Assembly (NCBI RefSeq): GCF_041146795.1
Contig: NC_135176.1
Coordinates: 18,425,786 to 18,489,785, forward strand
From: Maylandia zebra
Lineage: Eukaryota > Chordata > Actinopteri > Cichliformes > Cichlidae
Length of the DNA: 64,000 nucleotides
Reading direction: 5' to 3'
The position numbers and the translations under genes were made by a program. Below the pieces are notes generated by a model, which was given only the letters and a program-made list of their open reading frames with translations, was not told the origin of the DNA and ran no database searches. How positions within the stretch are numbered: position 1 is the stretch's first letter; each line of letters starts with the position of its first letter. Below are positions 1 through 10,525 of this stretch, one piece after another.

Positions 1-68
1 AACACAATTGTGCTGGAGTAATACACTTATAAGTAGAAAATATTTTAAATCTAATTTCCAGTGTTTAT
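1..68 (+). repeat. OR downstream-flank remnant at window edge
   Basis: These bases match the region downstream of the OR gene at 12183-13154 (positions 13387-13448) with a few substitutions and small indels. The match stops abruptly at about 68, where gypsy integrase sequence begins. The arrangement implies that another OR unit of the same subclade lies immediately left of the window and that gypsy sequence interrupts its 3' flank. Confidence 0.75.
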
Positions 69-370
69 AACGATGACCAGGAAGCAGGGTTGGAGGCAGT
101 GACTCAGCGGAGGGTGGCCTCCAATTCCTGGTTGAGGCGTTCTGTCTGACCGTTAGTCTGAGGATGGTGTCCTGAGCTCAAACAGGGTTTTGTTCCTAAG
201 GATGTACAAAACGCCCTCCAGACCTGCGACGTGAATTGCGGTCCTCTGTCAGAGACGATCTCAGTGGGTATCCCATGCAGCCTAAAAACATGGTCAACTA
301 GCAGATTAGCAGTTTCAGTGGATGTGTTTGTCGAGGGCAATGAAGTGAGCTGCCTTGGAAAATCTGTCAA
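69..370 (-). pseudogene. gypsy integrase core, truncated
   Basis: The minus-strand frame at 104-370 carries retroviral-type integrase core signatures: the VSDRGPQF motif with the second catalytic Asp, and the [13 protein letters not shown] stretch with the catalytic Glu. The N-terminal zinc-binding part is absent or out of frame between 370 and 496. The C-terminal part is lost where OR flank begins near position 68. This is a fragment of the gypsy polyprotein and cannot work alone. Confidence 0.85.
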
Positions 371-495
371 TCACAGTGAGGATTGCGGTCTTGCCAGAAG
401 AAACCGGTAGAACAGTAACAAAATCCAAAGAAATATGCAACCAGGGACGCCGTGGAATGGAGAGAGGCTGCAACAACCAAGCCGGGCGTTGCGTG

Positions 496-846
496 TTAGA
501 TTTGCGGTTTCACGTTGCGGGACCCTGGGCGGTAAGAGATCGAGAAGTTAAACCTACTGAAAAACATGGACCAGCGAGCTTGACGTGAATTCAGTCTCTT
601 GGCTGTACGAAGGTAAGTCAAGTTTTTGTGATCAGTCCACACTATGAATGGGTGTTCCGCTCCCTCGAGATAGTGCCGCCACTCCTCTAAGGCCAGTTTC
701 ATGGCCAACAGTTCCCTTTCACCCACGTCGTAATTCCGCTCAGCGGTGATAAGCGACAGGGAAAAAAAGGCGCACGGGTGAAGTTTGGACGCCGTGCCAG
801 AGCACTGTGACAATACCGCTCCTACCCCGACGTCAGACGCATCCAC
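496..846 (-). pseudogene. gypsy RNase H domain
   Basis: The minus-strand frame starts with a [13 protein letters not shown] motif typical of the RNase H domain of Ty3/gypsy pol. It continues through [27 protein letters not shown]-type residues and an [13 protein letters not shown] motif. In the family this domain removes the RNA strand after first-strand synthesis. It follows the reverse transcriptase of the same element but in a different frame, which marks a frameshift near 847. Confidence 0.85.
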
Positions 847-2279
847 CTCAACTATAAATGGCTTCTTGGGGTCGGGGTGAATTAAAATCGGCGCTGAGGT
901 AAACAGTTCCTTTAACTTGGAGAAAGCAGCTCCTGCTTCCGGACCCTAAATGAAAGGGAGCTTTGAAGATGTTAGCTGGGTCAGCGGTGCTGCTACTTGG
1001 CTGTAGTTTCTGATGAAGCGGCGGTAAAAGTTTGCGAAGCCCAAGAAACGCTACAGAAGACTCCGGGACGTTGGAATGGGCCATTGCACGACTGCCTGTA
1101 TTTTAGCCGGGTCTGTCTTCACCTGCCCCCCCAAGGATGTAGCCCAGGAACGAGACGGAAAGGGAGTGGAATTCACATTTCTCCGCCTTAACGTACAGTT
1201 TATTCTCCAGCAACCGTTGTCACACGGCTCGGACATGCGTTTGGTGCTCCTCCAGGTTTTTGGAAAAAATCAGGATGTCGTCGAGATAAACGAAGACAAA
1301 ACGGTCGAGGAAATCTCGCAGTACATCATTCACCAGATTTTGGAAAACCGCTGGGGCATTTGTGAGACCGAAAGGCATCACTAGATATTCAAAGTGCCCC
1401 AAGTGAGTGTTAAAGGTGGTTTTCCACTCATTGCCCTCCCTGATTCTGACGAGGTGGTACGCATTTCTGAGGTCTAATTTTGTGAAAATGGAGGCACCAT
1501 GGACCGTCTCGAAGGCGGAACTGATCAGCGGTAAGGGGTATTTGTTTTTTATCGTTATGTCATTAAGCCTCCTAAAATCGATACAGGGCCGTCCTTCTTA
1601 CCGGCAAAGAAAAATCCGGCCCCCATGGGTGAAGAGGAGGGTCTGATGATGCCCACGGCCAGAGAATGTACTTTTCCATGGCTGTCTTCTCGGGGCGTGT
1701 CAGGTTGTAGAGGCGGCTTGAAGGTAGGGTGGAACCCGGTAACAGGTCTATGGCACAGTTGTAAGGTCTGTGCGGGGGTAGTGATTGAGCTTTGTCTTTG
1801 TTAAAAACCTCCCTTAAGTCATGGTATACCAAAGGTATAACAGAAAGGTCTATGTTGGCGCTTTCGTCATGTGCGAGCTCGACAATGGCAGACGGCGGGG
1901 CTGAGACGAGACAATTGGCATGGCAAAATGGGCTGCAAATTATAACTTTCTGCCCTGCCCAGTGCAGATGAGGGTTATGTAGTTTTAGCCAGGTGAAACC
2001 AAGGATAACGGGAGTGCTGGGGGAGTGGAATGTCAAGAAGGGGAGTCTGTCCCTATGGTTGCCTGAGGTGACTATAGTAATAGGTGCGGTGCAGTGAGTG
2101 ATGTGAGAGAAAACTTGGTTTACTAGTGCTTTAACTGGGATGCTAGAGTCCAACTCAAAAAGGGGAATATTCAGCTGCTTGGCTAATTCTTTATCAATGA
2201 GGCTTTGCTCGGCGCCTGAATCGACTAATGCCTGGGACGTGTGGGTCGCAGAACCGAGCAAGAGCGTAACCGGCAACAA
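847..2279 (-). pseudogene. gypsy protease and reverse transcriptase, frameshifted
   Basis: From the minus-strand start at 2279 the product has an aspartic protease active site (ALVDSGAEQSLID), then a VILGFTWL segment, then the reverse-transcriptase N-terminal linker. The frame breaks near 1640. The palm resumes at 1220-1402 with [16 protein letters not shown] and the catalytic YLDDILIF box. Another break precedes the thumb/connection region (848-1084). The domain order supports Ty3/gypsy. The breaks are visible in the sequence; loss of function is inferred. Confidence 0.85.
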
Positions 2280-2343
2280 AAACGGGGCTTAGAATCAATA
2301 TTGGTACCACCCACCCGTATCCCCGGACCTACCGGTGGGCGCC

Positions 2344-2958
2344 CCCTTTTCCTTTCTTGGGACAGGTGGAAATAAAATGCTCAGCGGAGCCACAATAAAA
2401 ACACGAGCGAGAGCGACAACGCCTCTCCCTCTCTTGCGGGGACAACCGGGATCACCCGATCTGCATGGGTTCTGGTTCCGATTCAGTCCTCTCCACGGCG
2501 ACTGTGGCCGAAGGCTGAACCGGAAGCGGCGATGGGGAAATGAAAACCGGGGACACACGCCGCACTGGCTGACGGGTACTGGAGTTCCTCTCTCGCTCCC
2601 GCAGTCTGTTGTCAATGCGAAGCGTGAGCGAGGCTAACTCCTCGAAAGTGACAGGTTCGTCTCGGGACGCTAGCTGATCCTTCATGTGCTCGTTCAGCGA
2701 CTGCAAATAGACTCCCTGAAGGGCCTTATCGGGCCAGCCGACTGCTGCCGCGGCAGTGCGGAAGTCAATCAAATAATCCGCGATGCTACGGCAGCCCTGA
2801 CGGAGATTTAACAGCCGCCGAACCGCACTGCCCACCGAGATAGGGTGAGCAAAAGTCTTCTTGAACTCGCCAAGAAAGGCATCATAGCTACAAGACGGCA
2901 ACGGGTGTACGCTCAGGTATGCCTCGGCCCAATTTAGGGCTTGGTCGCGTAGTTTACC
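2344..2958 (-). pseudogene. gypsy gag, C-terminal part
   Basis: On the minus strand this holds the rest of a gag capsid region (LRQGCRSIADYLIDFRTAA and LASLTLRIDNRLRER segments), followed at about 2350-2400 by a CCHC zinc knuckle of pattern CX2CX4HX4C in another frame. Gag packages the element RNA. The upstream part of the same gene lies at 4562-4926, on the other side of the Tigger/pogo insertion. The frame change before the knuckle indicates decay. Confidence 0.8.
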
Positions 2959-2960
2959 TA

Positions 2961-4561
2961 TTACCGTATTTCCACAACTATAAGGCGCACATAAAAGCCT
3001 TAGATTTTCTTTAAAAAGTGCGGCGCGCCCTGTAGTGCAGTGCGCCCTGTGTGTTGTAAGGAGGACGTAGTAGAGAACACCATGAGAACGCTAAAGGGTG
3101 AAGTGTGGGCGTTGATCGTATATACCGGGACAATCGCACATACCTGTCTAGAAGGACAGGTATGTGCATTATGCGGAACATCGTTGTTTTAACAACCCTG
3201 AAAATGGCAAAGAGACACGCTTATGAAGCACAGTTTAAACTGAAGGCCATCAGCTACGCGGAGGAACATGGAAATCGAGCAGCCGCGAGAGAATTCAAGA
3301 TTAATGAATCAATGGTTTGCAAGTGGAGGAAGCTGGAAAACAAGCTCCGACAGGTCAAGAAGACGCAGCTGAGTTTCCGCGGACATAAGGCGAGGTGGCC
3401 CGAGTTGGAGGAAAGACTCGAGCAGTGGATCATCGAGCAAAGAATGAGTGGGAGAAGCGTTTCGACGGTCACCATTCGACTAAAAGCAGTTTCGCTAGCA
3501 GAAGAAATGAAAATTGAACATTTCCGAGGAGGTCCGTCTTGGTGCTTTCGTTTCATGAAACGGTGCCATTTTTCCATCCGGACCAGGACTACGGTAGCGC
3601 AGCAACTTCCAGCGGATTATAATGAAAAGCTGGCCATCTTCCGCTCCTACTGCAGCAAACACATCGCCGACAAACACATCCAGCCCAGCCACATCACTAA
3701 CATGGACGAGGTGCCGCTCACTTTCGACATCCCGGTGAGTCACACTGTGGAGAAGAAGGGGACCAGCACGGTAGCGATACGCACAACGGGGCACGAAAAG
3801 TCTTCTTTTACTGTTGTGCTTGGCTGCCATGCTAATGGACAGAAACTGCCGCCTATGGTGATTTTTAAGAGAAAGACTTTGCCTAAAGAGAAGTTTCCAG
3901 CAGGAATCATCAAGGCAAATGAAAAGGGCTGGATGGATGACAAAATGATGAAAGACTGGCTGAGGGAGGTGTATGTAAGGAGACCAGGTGGTTTTTTTCC
4001 ACGCATCACCATCGCTGTTGATCTGTGACTCTATGCGTGCCCATCTCACAGCCGATGTGAAAAAACAAGTGAAACAAATGAACTGTGAGCTTGCTGTCAT
4101 TCCGGGAGGCCTGACAAAGGAACTCCAACCGCTGGACATCGATGTGAACCGGCCGTTCAAAGTAAGGCTGCGAGCGGCGTGGGAGCGATGGATGACCGAT
4201 GGAGACCACAGTTTCACTAAGAGTGGAAGGCAGCGCCGGGCGAGTTACGCCACAATTTGCGAATGGATTGTAGATGCTTGGGCTAACATGTCTGCATAAA
4301 AATGTGAGTACCTAACTCAGTTTTGCTCCCGCTTCATTTTTAAATACGCACACTTGTATGCTGATGATGATGACGATTACCGGTAATAAAAATGTGAGTA
4401 CCAAACTCAGTTTTGCTCCCGCTTTATTTTTAAACACTGATACTTGTATGCGCCCTATAATCAGGTGCGCCTTATGTGTGTGTTAAATACAGTAATGGCA
4501 CACATAACTGAGACTGCGCCTTTTAGTACGGTGCGTCTTATGGTTGTGAAAATACGGTATA
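2961..4561 (+). mobile_element. Tigger/pogo-type DNA transposon inside gypsy gag
   Basis: The left end (ACCGTATTTCCACAACTATA and on) and the reverse complement of the right end (ACCGTATTTTCACAACCATA and on) form terminal inverted repeats of about 28 bp. The flanks are TA-rich (TA at 2959-2960, TATATA at 4558-4563), as expected for TA target duplication. The exact terminal bases are ambiguous by a few nucleotides. A 65-bp internal segment is duplicated nearby (4297-4360 and 4383-4450). The transposase gene lies between, on the + strand. Confidence 0.85.
3204..4299 (+). pseudogene. Tigger/pogo-like transposase with one frameshift
   Basis: The start MAKRHAYEAQFKLKAI at 3204 opens a helix-turn-helix of CENP-B/pogo type (HGNRAAAREFKINESMVCKWRK), followed by a second DNA-binding region (SVSTVTIRLKAVSLAEEM) and a DDE-superfamily core. 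Acidic residues at TNMDEVPL, LICDSMRAH and LQPLDIDVN match the DDD pattern of Tigger/pogo. A T7 run at about 3991-3997 shifts the frame, so the first frame ends at 4028 and the C-terminal part continues in another frame to 4299. I saw only this one break; loss of activity is inferred. Confidence 0.85.
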
Positions 4562-4926
4562 TAGGAAACTCGAACTGTGTCTAAAACGAAAGAGCGGGGC
4601 GAACGCCCGAACGCCAGCTCACACTGTAAAAGAAAACCGCTACAGGCCCCCGGGTCACCTGCGCACGGCTCCGGCTCCGGGGAAGCTGTGTCGCGGAACA
4701 GGTAAGCTCGCTGGGGCTCGGGATCTGCCACGGGCTGAGGTGAACTACTGGCGGCGGGTTCTGACTCCGCCGAGGGTTGAAGGGACTGGATGTCGGATTG
4801 CATTTTAACCTGCTCGTCTGTAAGCGTGTGTACTTGGGCTAGGAGATACTGCAGCGTCTGTTCGTGACTACCGATGATAGCCCCCTGCTTACTTATCGCT
4901 ACACGGGTTGGGTCTGCTGTGTCCAT
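4562..4926 (-). pseudogene. gypsy gag, N-terminal part
   Basis: The minus-strand start at 4926 (MDTADPTRVAISKQGAIIGS) opens a gag N-terminus with a predicted coiled-coil stretch (LLAQVHTLTDEQVKMQSDIQ), a proline-rich linker and a CELAFGRSPRSF segment typical of gypsy capsids. It runs into the transposon at about 4561. The remaining capsid is at 2452-2958. The start lies 20 bp inside the LTR, as expected for the leader of this element type. Confidence 0.8.
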
Positions 4927-4945
4927 AAAACTGTCCTGAGTATAC

Positions 4946-5531
4946 TGTCACGGCCGAACGGCGCGAGGTAACAGAGATGGACACAAGTGCAGAAACCAAA
5001 CCGGAAGCGAGACGGTAAGTGAACAGAAGGTTTATTTCCCCCCACAGTTAAACACCAGCAAAACAACACGACGCCACCACACTAGAGGCGCGCAGAAAAA
5101 CTAAGTTAACTAAGGGTGACCTAGACAACTCTAGGGTGCAGCTGAACAGCTGAGGCAGTGGAGAGGTGGAAACTGGGCTATGAAGTGGCCGGGGCACTGT
5201 AATGAGAGGAGAGGGCACAGTCAACGGGATCCAGCAGACAATCGGCGATCCTGGTGGATGAGGTGGAGGCGAGACCTCCACTCCAGGAGCTACCTCTGAG
5301 GACAAGAAAAACAGGTAAGTCGTCACACGGGTTCTGGACAAAGCAATCACACTCCACTTGACTAACATGGGGATAGCAGATACTCAGACGATGAACGGTT
5401 GAGTGCGCAGGTCTTATATGCTGCCGGAATAATTGCCCACAGGTGGTCAGCCAGGGAGGAGCAACCAATCTCTGCCTAAAGGAGGAGGAGCCGCTGTTGG
5501 AGACCTGCAGGTAACCACCCAGACCATGACA
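4946..5531 (-). repeat. gypsy 5' LTR
   Basis: On the minus strand this segment begins TGTCATGGTCTGGG at 5531 and ends GGCCGTGACA at 4946, giving TG...CA ends directly upstream of gag. It has a TATA-like GCATATAAGAC at 5410-5420 and AATAAA at 5031-5036, about 85 bp from the LTR end. Similar termini and the same AATAAA spacing occur at 9557-10214, 22317-23003 and near 62973. Confidence 0.75.
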
Positions 5532-5964
5532 AATCTGAACCCATCTTATCTTAAAGGCCTCATGGTACCATATCATAGAATGGGAGTGGGTGACCTTGAT
5601 ATCCACCCTTAAAAGTCCTGGGCTTCTGGGGGGGTTCCTGAGATGCACTATTTCTTTTTCCTCATCTTTTTTGACTGACTGTTTATACACAACTTTGCAT
5701 TTAATCATTGGTTATTATTAATCTCTGGCTTGCTTCTACAGTCTGGTTTTGTCTACTGTTCCTCTGCTCACCTCCAGCCAGTCGCAGCAGATGGCTGACC
5801 TTCCCTTCTGTCTGAGGATTTTTTCCTGTTAAAAGGGAGTTTTTCCTTCCCACTTCCCAATAATGGTGTATCACTTCAGCCTAGTGAAAGAACTACTGCT
5901 TCGAAGATGCCTACCTGTTCATCAGAGGTTTCACGCTTGAGCTTGTTGGAGGCATTTGCTGTCC

Positions 5965-6001
5965 CAGAATATCCAGGGTGTGGCTCACCCTGGATATTCT
6001 G
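5965..6001. repeat. perfect 16-bp inverted repeat
   Basis: CAGAATATCCAGGGTG and its exact reverse complement are separated by five bases (TGGCT). It could fold into a hairpin in DNA or RNA. There is no T-run or neighbouring gene end that would suggest a known role. Confidence 0.9.
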
Positions 6002-6440
6002 TCTCTGCACATCTCACCGCCTGCAGAGACTGCTCCCCAACTGCAGCAATTGATACTGTCTCTCCACATTCCTCCACAAATGTGAGTGAAATTGACTTGG
6101 GCCCAACTTTAACCCAGCTTTACTTTGTTTTTTGAAAGGTTCCAGCAATAAAGATGACTTTTGAGTTTAGTTCTGCATCCAAGTCCTGCATTAGGGCCCA
6201 TACACTGCCTGCCACACAGAGTCATTGTGACAAGTAGTGCAACAGCATTGCTACATAGAGCAAGAGTCCAGGTTTTAAACTGTTCTGGCAGTTCAGACCT
6301 CTCACTTTGTAACATATTGGCACAGTATAAATTTTGAATTATTGAAAAATGCTGAACATTTAAAAACCTATATCAAACAACAAAGGAAAAAAGCAACATG
6401 TGAAACTACCTCCCACCACCCACCCACCTCACCCCCACTG

Positions 6441-6443
<3 letters not shown>

Positions 6444-6487
<44 letters not shown>
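6444..6487. repeat. CA dinucleotide microsatellite
   Basis: About 22 uninterrupted CA units. They lie roughly 170 bp upstream of the OR gene at 6658. Confidence 0.97.
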
Positions 6488-6488
<1 letters not shown>

Positions 6489-6657
6489 AGCTATCAAACC
6501 AGAGTAGCTATTGGTTTGATAAATATAAACACTGAGGGGACCAGCTAGAACTTCATCATCTGGGGTACTCCAGTTTGCATAACAGAATCATGATGTGCAG
6601 TACTGCTGTCTGCATTATCACAGCTTAGGCAATATAAGACTCTAAGATTTTTTGCCA

Positions 6658-7635
6658 ATGGATCTTTTCAACTCTGCACTTGGAAAAAATATCACTTTTT
6701 TGCGTCCTGCATTTTTCATTATAAGTGGATTTATTGGCATTCCTAATATAAAATATTATTATGCCTTTCTGTTTTTTGTTTATATTATTTCTGTCCTGGC
6801 AAACACAGCTGTCATGGCCGCAATATATTTGGATCACAATCTAAGAACACCGAAATATATTGCAGTTTTCAATCTTGCATTGGTTGATCTGTTAGGTAAC
6901 TCTGCCATGGTGCCAAAGATTCTCGATATCTTTTTGTTTAATCACCCTCACATTTCCTATAATGACTGCTTGACATTCCTGTTTTTCTGCTATGTATTCC
7001 TTTCAATGCAAGCTCTAAATCTGGTTGCACTGTCATATGACAGAGCTATGGCGATTGTTTACCCACTGCATTATCAACTGAAGGTGACTCACAAGTTCAT
7101 GTTCTCTTTAATTGCCTCTTTCTGGGTGTTTGTCATTATTGTTATACTTATTGCAACTGGCCTTCTTACAAGGCTTTCCCTCTGTGAGTCAGTCGTTATT
7201 AAAAGCTTTTTTTGTGACCATGGTCAGATATACCGGCTTGCATGCAATGATTATACACCCAGCGATATAACTGCTTGGATTTTGCCAGCTCTTATTCTTT
7301 GGCTTCCTCTTTTGTTTGTTTTGTTGAGTTATCTGAGTATAGGCTATGCTTTAGCTAAGGTAGCCACAGTTCGAGAAAGAATGAAGGGCTTTAAAACCTG
7401 CACAGCTCATCTTTCATTAGTGGCAATCTATTTCCTCCCAATATTAATCACTCTACGTTTAAACATAGAGCCAAATGCCAGAATCATAAACCTGTCTCTG
7501 ACATCAGTCTTTCCTCCAATGCTGAACCCTATCATATATGTTCTTCAGACACAAGAAATCAAAGAATCTCTAAAAAAGTTAAAGGGAAGAATCACAACAC
7601 ACTACAAAAATAGAAAAGTCAAATTTAAAAAGTAA
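6658..7635 (+). CDS. odorant receptor (class A GPCR), intact
   Basis: A 325-residue, intronless seven-transmembrane receptor. Odorant receptors sit in the cilia of olfactory neurons and signal through Golf and cAMP. Visible marks are an N-glycosylation site at N11 (GKNIT), TM1 ending in LANT near 50, TM3 followed by SYDRAMAI (D128, R129, the DRY position), extracellular loop 2 cysteines C176, C186 and C196, the KTCTAHLS motif at the start of TM6, and NPIIY at 290-294. An ATG lies two codons upstream (6652), but all paralogues here begin at the equivalent of 6658 (M-D/E-L/F), so that start is preferred. It is closest to the gene at 35894. The teleost OR group is not assigned. Confidence 0.96.
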   Translation: MDLFNSALGKNITFLRPAFFIISGFIGIPNIKYYYAFLFFVYIISVLANTAVMAAIYLDHNLRTPKYIAVFNLALVDLLGNSAMVPKILDIFLFNHPHISYNDCLTFLFFCYVFLSMQALNLVALSYDRAMAIVYPLHYQLKVTHKFMFSLIASFWVFVIIVILIATGLLTRLSLCESVVIKSFFCDHGQIYRLACNDYTPSDITAWILPALILWLPLLFVLLSYLSIGYALAKVATVRERMKGFKTCTAHLSLVAIYFLPILITLRLNIEPNARIINLSLTSVFPPMLNPIIYVLQTQEIKESLKKLKGRITTHYKNRKVKFKK

Positions 7636-8764
7636 GAATAAATTTGGCATAAATATGTCTACCCCTTGGTTTATTTAAGGAATGCATATAAAATAAAATA
7701 AAAATGTTCAAGTATGTTTAAGTACTTCCAAATCGAACTCAAATTACAAATGTCACACTTCACGGGGCAGTGTGTGATTGATTTGAAAACACATCCTGTA
7801 GCAAAGATTTGTGATTTGTAATTTTTTAAGCAACTGTAATTGTTACTGTTAGGACCAACACAGAGAGACATACAGATACTTATTCACAACTATGGTCAGT
7901 TTATGAACGTGAAAGCTTAGTAGTTTATCATAAATAAAATAAAATAAAATAAACCCTGTTGACAAGTCATGCACAAACAGGGAAAGCATGGGAAGGTGAA
8001 AGATTAGATTCAAAGCAGGGACCTTTATGCTGTGAGGTGATAGTGATAACTAATCACATTTATCTTTAGCCAAATGTAAGGGTTGCCTTTCTGAGAAATA
8101 TGCATTGCAGCATGACATATGCTTGTTCTTGTTTTTTTTTTTTTCAAAGTGAGATTCAGTAAAGCTACTATATTACTACAGAAATACATTTTAATGACTG
8201 TTTAAATAGATAATTTTCTGCTATGAGAATATGCCAGGAAGCCTTCCAACTTCTCTTCTTCCAGCTTCTATGTGGATATGGGCCGCCTTTGATTAGTGTT
8301 TCAAAGAATGTCCAACCAAAATGTAAATATAATGTAAAGGACTGACTAAACTGGTAGAAACCCAGGAATGTTATTTTTTGTGGCAAATAAACTGAATCAT
8401 TGTGTAGTGACCCGATTGAGTAAATTCTACTTATAACAATATAATCACATGGTTTGATTACAGAGGGAACACAGGGCTAATAAAAGTGAAAGACCATGTG
8501 GTTAAGTTGAGACTATGAGTCGTACTCTTTATATTTATGAGAAAATTCATATTCACTCACTAATAAATTAAAAACATTGGTGAAAAAAAGTTTAAAAAGC
8601 ACAGGAGAAATCAGCAGTACTGAACAGGCCAATTGCTATCCGGTAATCAGATTACACTGTAGGGTTTCTGAGTGATTTGCAGTTAGTAGTAGCTATGATG
8701 TTAGTTTTCCCGCTAAAGCATAAATCCCCAGTAACAAACCACCCAAAGTGTAAACTCAAAGTGT
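7636..8764. other. AT-rich intergenic, nothing recognised
   Basis: No coding region is supported. It contains short AT-rich simple tracts (AAATA repeats near 7935, a T-run near 8133). A weak resemblance near 8400-8470 to OR upstream sequence (ACATGGTTTGATTACA compared with 12020-12035) may be an old duplicate, but is too short to call. Confidence 0.5.
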
Positions 8765-9149
8765 AGACTCTACATACTGGGTACTCTTCAAGGGGTGGAA
8801 AAGAAAATCTCGCCAGTCTGTACAAGAGCGAGGTCTAACCAAGTGTGTTAGCTCACATACTATAATATGTAATTTGCTGGTAATAGAATCACAGTCAGTC
8901 TTCCAGTAACAAATGACAAAGAAACATATGCAAAGGAAACAATAATCCTGGGAGACTACTTACAGAACAATGCCTAAACATATCAGGTCAATGGACAGAA
9001 GGTTGTAACTCATACAAAACACTTGCACTAAGAACACTTGAGTACAACACATGCTGTACTCACTAATTGTACTCACTCTACCTGCTGAATTGAATCATGT
9101 TATATGTACTAGTGTCCTTAAAGCTGGATGTGAGTGATAGTGAGCAGGC

Positions 9150-9330
9150 TCAGGGTCGCTATTGCGGGGATCCAGTATTCTTGGAGTTCTTGGTAAGCTG
9201 GTGAAAGTCACCCCACTTCGGGGCTCCATTATCATACTGGGGGACTTTTCTTGGTCAATAACAGTGGGGTGATTGGGAGGAATGTCCTACACCCAGTCTG
9301 AACATGAACATACTGTCCATGACAAACAAC
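9150..9330 (+). pseudogene. LINE endonuclease relic
   Basis: A degenerate + strand reading resembles the end of a LINE apurinic-type endonuclease domain (an ILGVLGKLVKVTP-like stretch, then SIIILGDF, the position of the conserved GDFN motif). Stops and frame changes are present. It lies in a part of copy A (about 8945-9540) that copy B lacks. Confidence 0.4.
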
Positions 9331-9556
9331 ATGGTTAAATATAAATGTGTCTATACCTGTAAGTGCACATATGCAAGGGTGCCCTAACTAAAAAATAAAT
9401 AAAAATAAATAAGTAAATGGAAGCGTACAATTATTCATTTTCTGTGCTGCTGTCACTCTCACCTGGATGATACTGGTGGCATAGCGAGAAACATGTTTTA
9501 AAAAAATAATAATAATAATTTTCAGTACCCTATACCACCCAGCAATTTCTGCTAAG

Positions 9557-10214
9557 TCTCATGGTCCTGAGCCTGCCGACTCAGTGTTTTGTGTTTCCTT
9601 ATGCTTTTGTTGTATGTATTCTGTTGTGAATTGCCATTTGTTAGGTTTCTGTTCTTTGCCTGCCTGCTCCCATTTCTCTGTGTTCCCTCCGTCTGTCCAT
9701 GGTGTCACACTGTCTGCTTGTGAATCTGCCTGTTTAGTTCTTTGTCTTGTCTGGTTCTGTGTCTGTGAGTTTCCTGTTTTATTGTGAAGGTCTCCGTCTC
9801 ATGTGAGTGTGTTCAGTTTACGTTTCCCCTGTCCCGTCAGCTCTGATTTCTCCCAGCTGTGTTGCCCTCCTGTCTCTCATCCCCCGATTACTGGTGTGTG
9901 TATTTAAGCCCTGTGTGTTCTCCTGCCTGTTGCCGGTTTGTCTATGTTACGCCGTGTCAGTCTGCGTTACTCTGTGTTCCTCGGTGTCCTGCTCTTCGTC
10001 TGCCTCTCTCTGCCTCTCATCCCTTTGTCGTATGCTCCCATTTCTGTTATTTTAGTTCTCCCACTTTAGGTGTCTTCAGTTATTTTGTCATGCCCCACTG
10101 CTCGTTTGCCACTACACCACCTTGTAAATAAACTTCACTAGCATCTTCATCCACTGCTTGCATCTTGGGTCCTCCTTCCTCCACACCACACGGCTCGCCT
10201 CCTCAGCCGTGACA
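9557..10214 (+). mobile_element. solo LTR with 5-bp target duplication
   Basis: The segment begins TCTCATGGTCCTGAG and ends GCCGTGACA, and is flanked on both sides by CTAAG (9552-9556 and 10215-10219). Copy B has the unoccupied site, a single CTAAG at about 48293. A TATTTAAG element is at 9901 and AATAAA at 10127-10132, about 82 bp from the end, the same layout as the gypsy LTR at 4946-5531. No internal coding region is present, so it is a solo LTR, normally the product of recombination between two LTRs. Confidence 0.85.
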
Positions 10215-10235
10215 CTAAGTGAGACTTCCAGTATA

Positions 10236-10460
10236 ACAGTGGAATATGCCACCCGCAGAAATCTTCTGATGACAATAGTGGTTGGGCGCATTAGGGGTGG
10301 GAAGGAGTTTGAGTACAGGGAGCTGGTGAGGAAGTTTGTAGAATGGTCCGAAAGAAACACTTATTTCTGAATTTCTGCAAGACAAAAGAGATGGTGGTTG
10401 ACTTCTGGAGGAAAAAAAACTGTGAGTTGGCCCATCACAACATCTGCTCCACTCCAAACT
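10236..10460 (+). pseudogene. old L2-like reverse transcriptase relic
   Basis: A frameshifted + strand reading recalls the L2 palm-to-thumb segment: TVVG, then a stretch with EYRELVRKFVEWSERN, then KTKEMVVDFWRKK. Copy B carries the same relic at 48470-48620 and 48755-48800, so it predates the A/B duplication. The younger L2 at 10526 lies just downstream and continues in frame by chance, giving a misleading long reading frame from 10343. Confidence 0.65.
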
Positions 10461-10525
10461 TCCAAGGCAGTGCACAACATCTATCTATCTTTCCATTCCA
10501 TTCCAGCCATCCATCCTCTTCTGTT

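Larger units (their letters stand above)
69..5531 (-). mobile_element. Ty3/gypsy LTR retrotransposon, truncated and interrupted
   Basis: Read on the minus strand, the order is LTR (4946-5531), gag, protease, reverse transcriptase, RNase H and integrase, which is the Ty3/gypsy order. The copy ends inside the integrase at about 69 and no second LTR is present in the window. A Tigger/pogo DNA transposon (2961-4561) interrupts gag. Several frame breaks in pol show that this copy is dead. Gypsy elements copy through RNA in cytoplasmic particles and integrate with short target duplications; none can be tested here because the far end is missing. Confidence 0.9.
5532..6657. other. intergenic, fish repeat fragments
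   Basis: No gene is seen. At about 5695-5870 lies a stretch containing CCTGTTAAAAGGGAGTTTTT, a sequence I recognise as widely dispersed in fish genomes but cannot assign to a family. A perfect hairpin is at 5965-6001 and a CA microsatellite at 6444-6487. The last 100 bp form the proximal upstream region of the OR gene at 6658. Confidence 0.6.

Noticed and set aside
3495-4217. A 240-codon minus-strand frame
   Set aside because: Antisense of the Tigger/pogo transposase.
6652-6657. Upstream ATG as the OR start
   Set aside because: All paralogues begin at the equivalent of 6658, so the two extra codons are probably 5' UTR.
7920-7950. AAATA tract as a LINE tail
   Set aside because: No LINE sequence precedes it; it is a short simple repeat.
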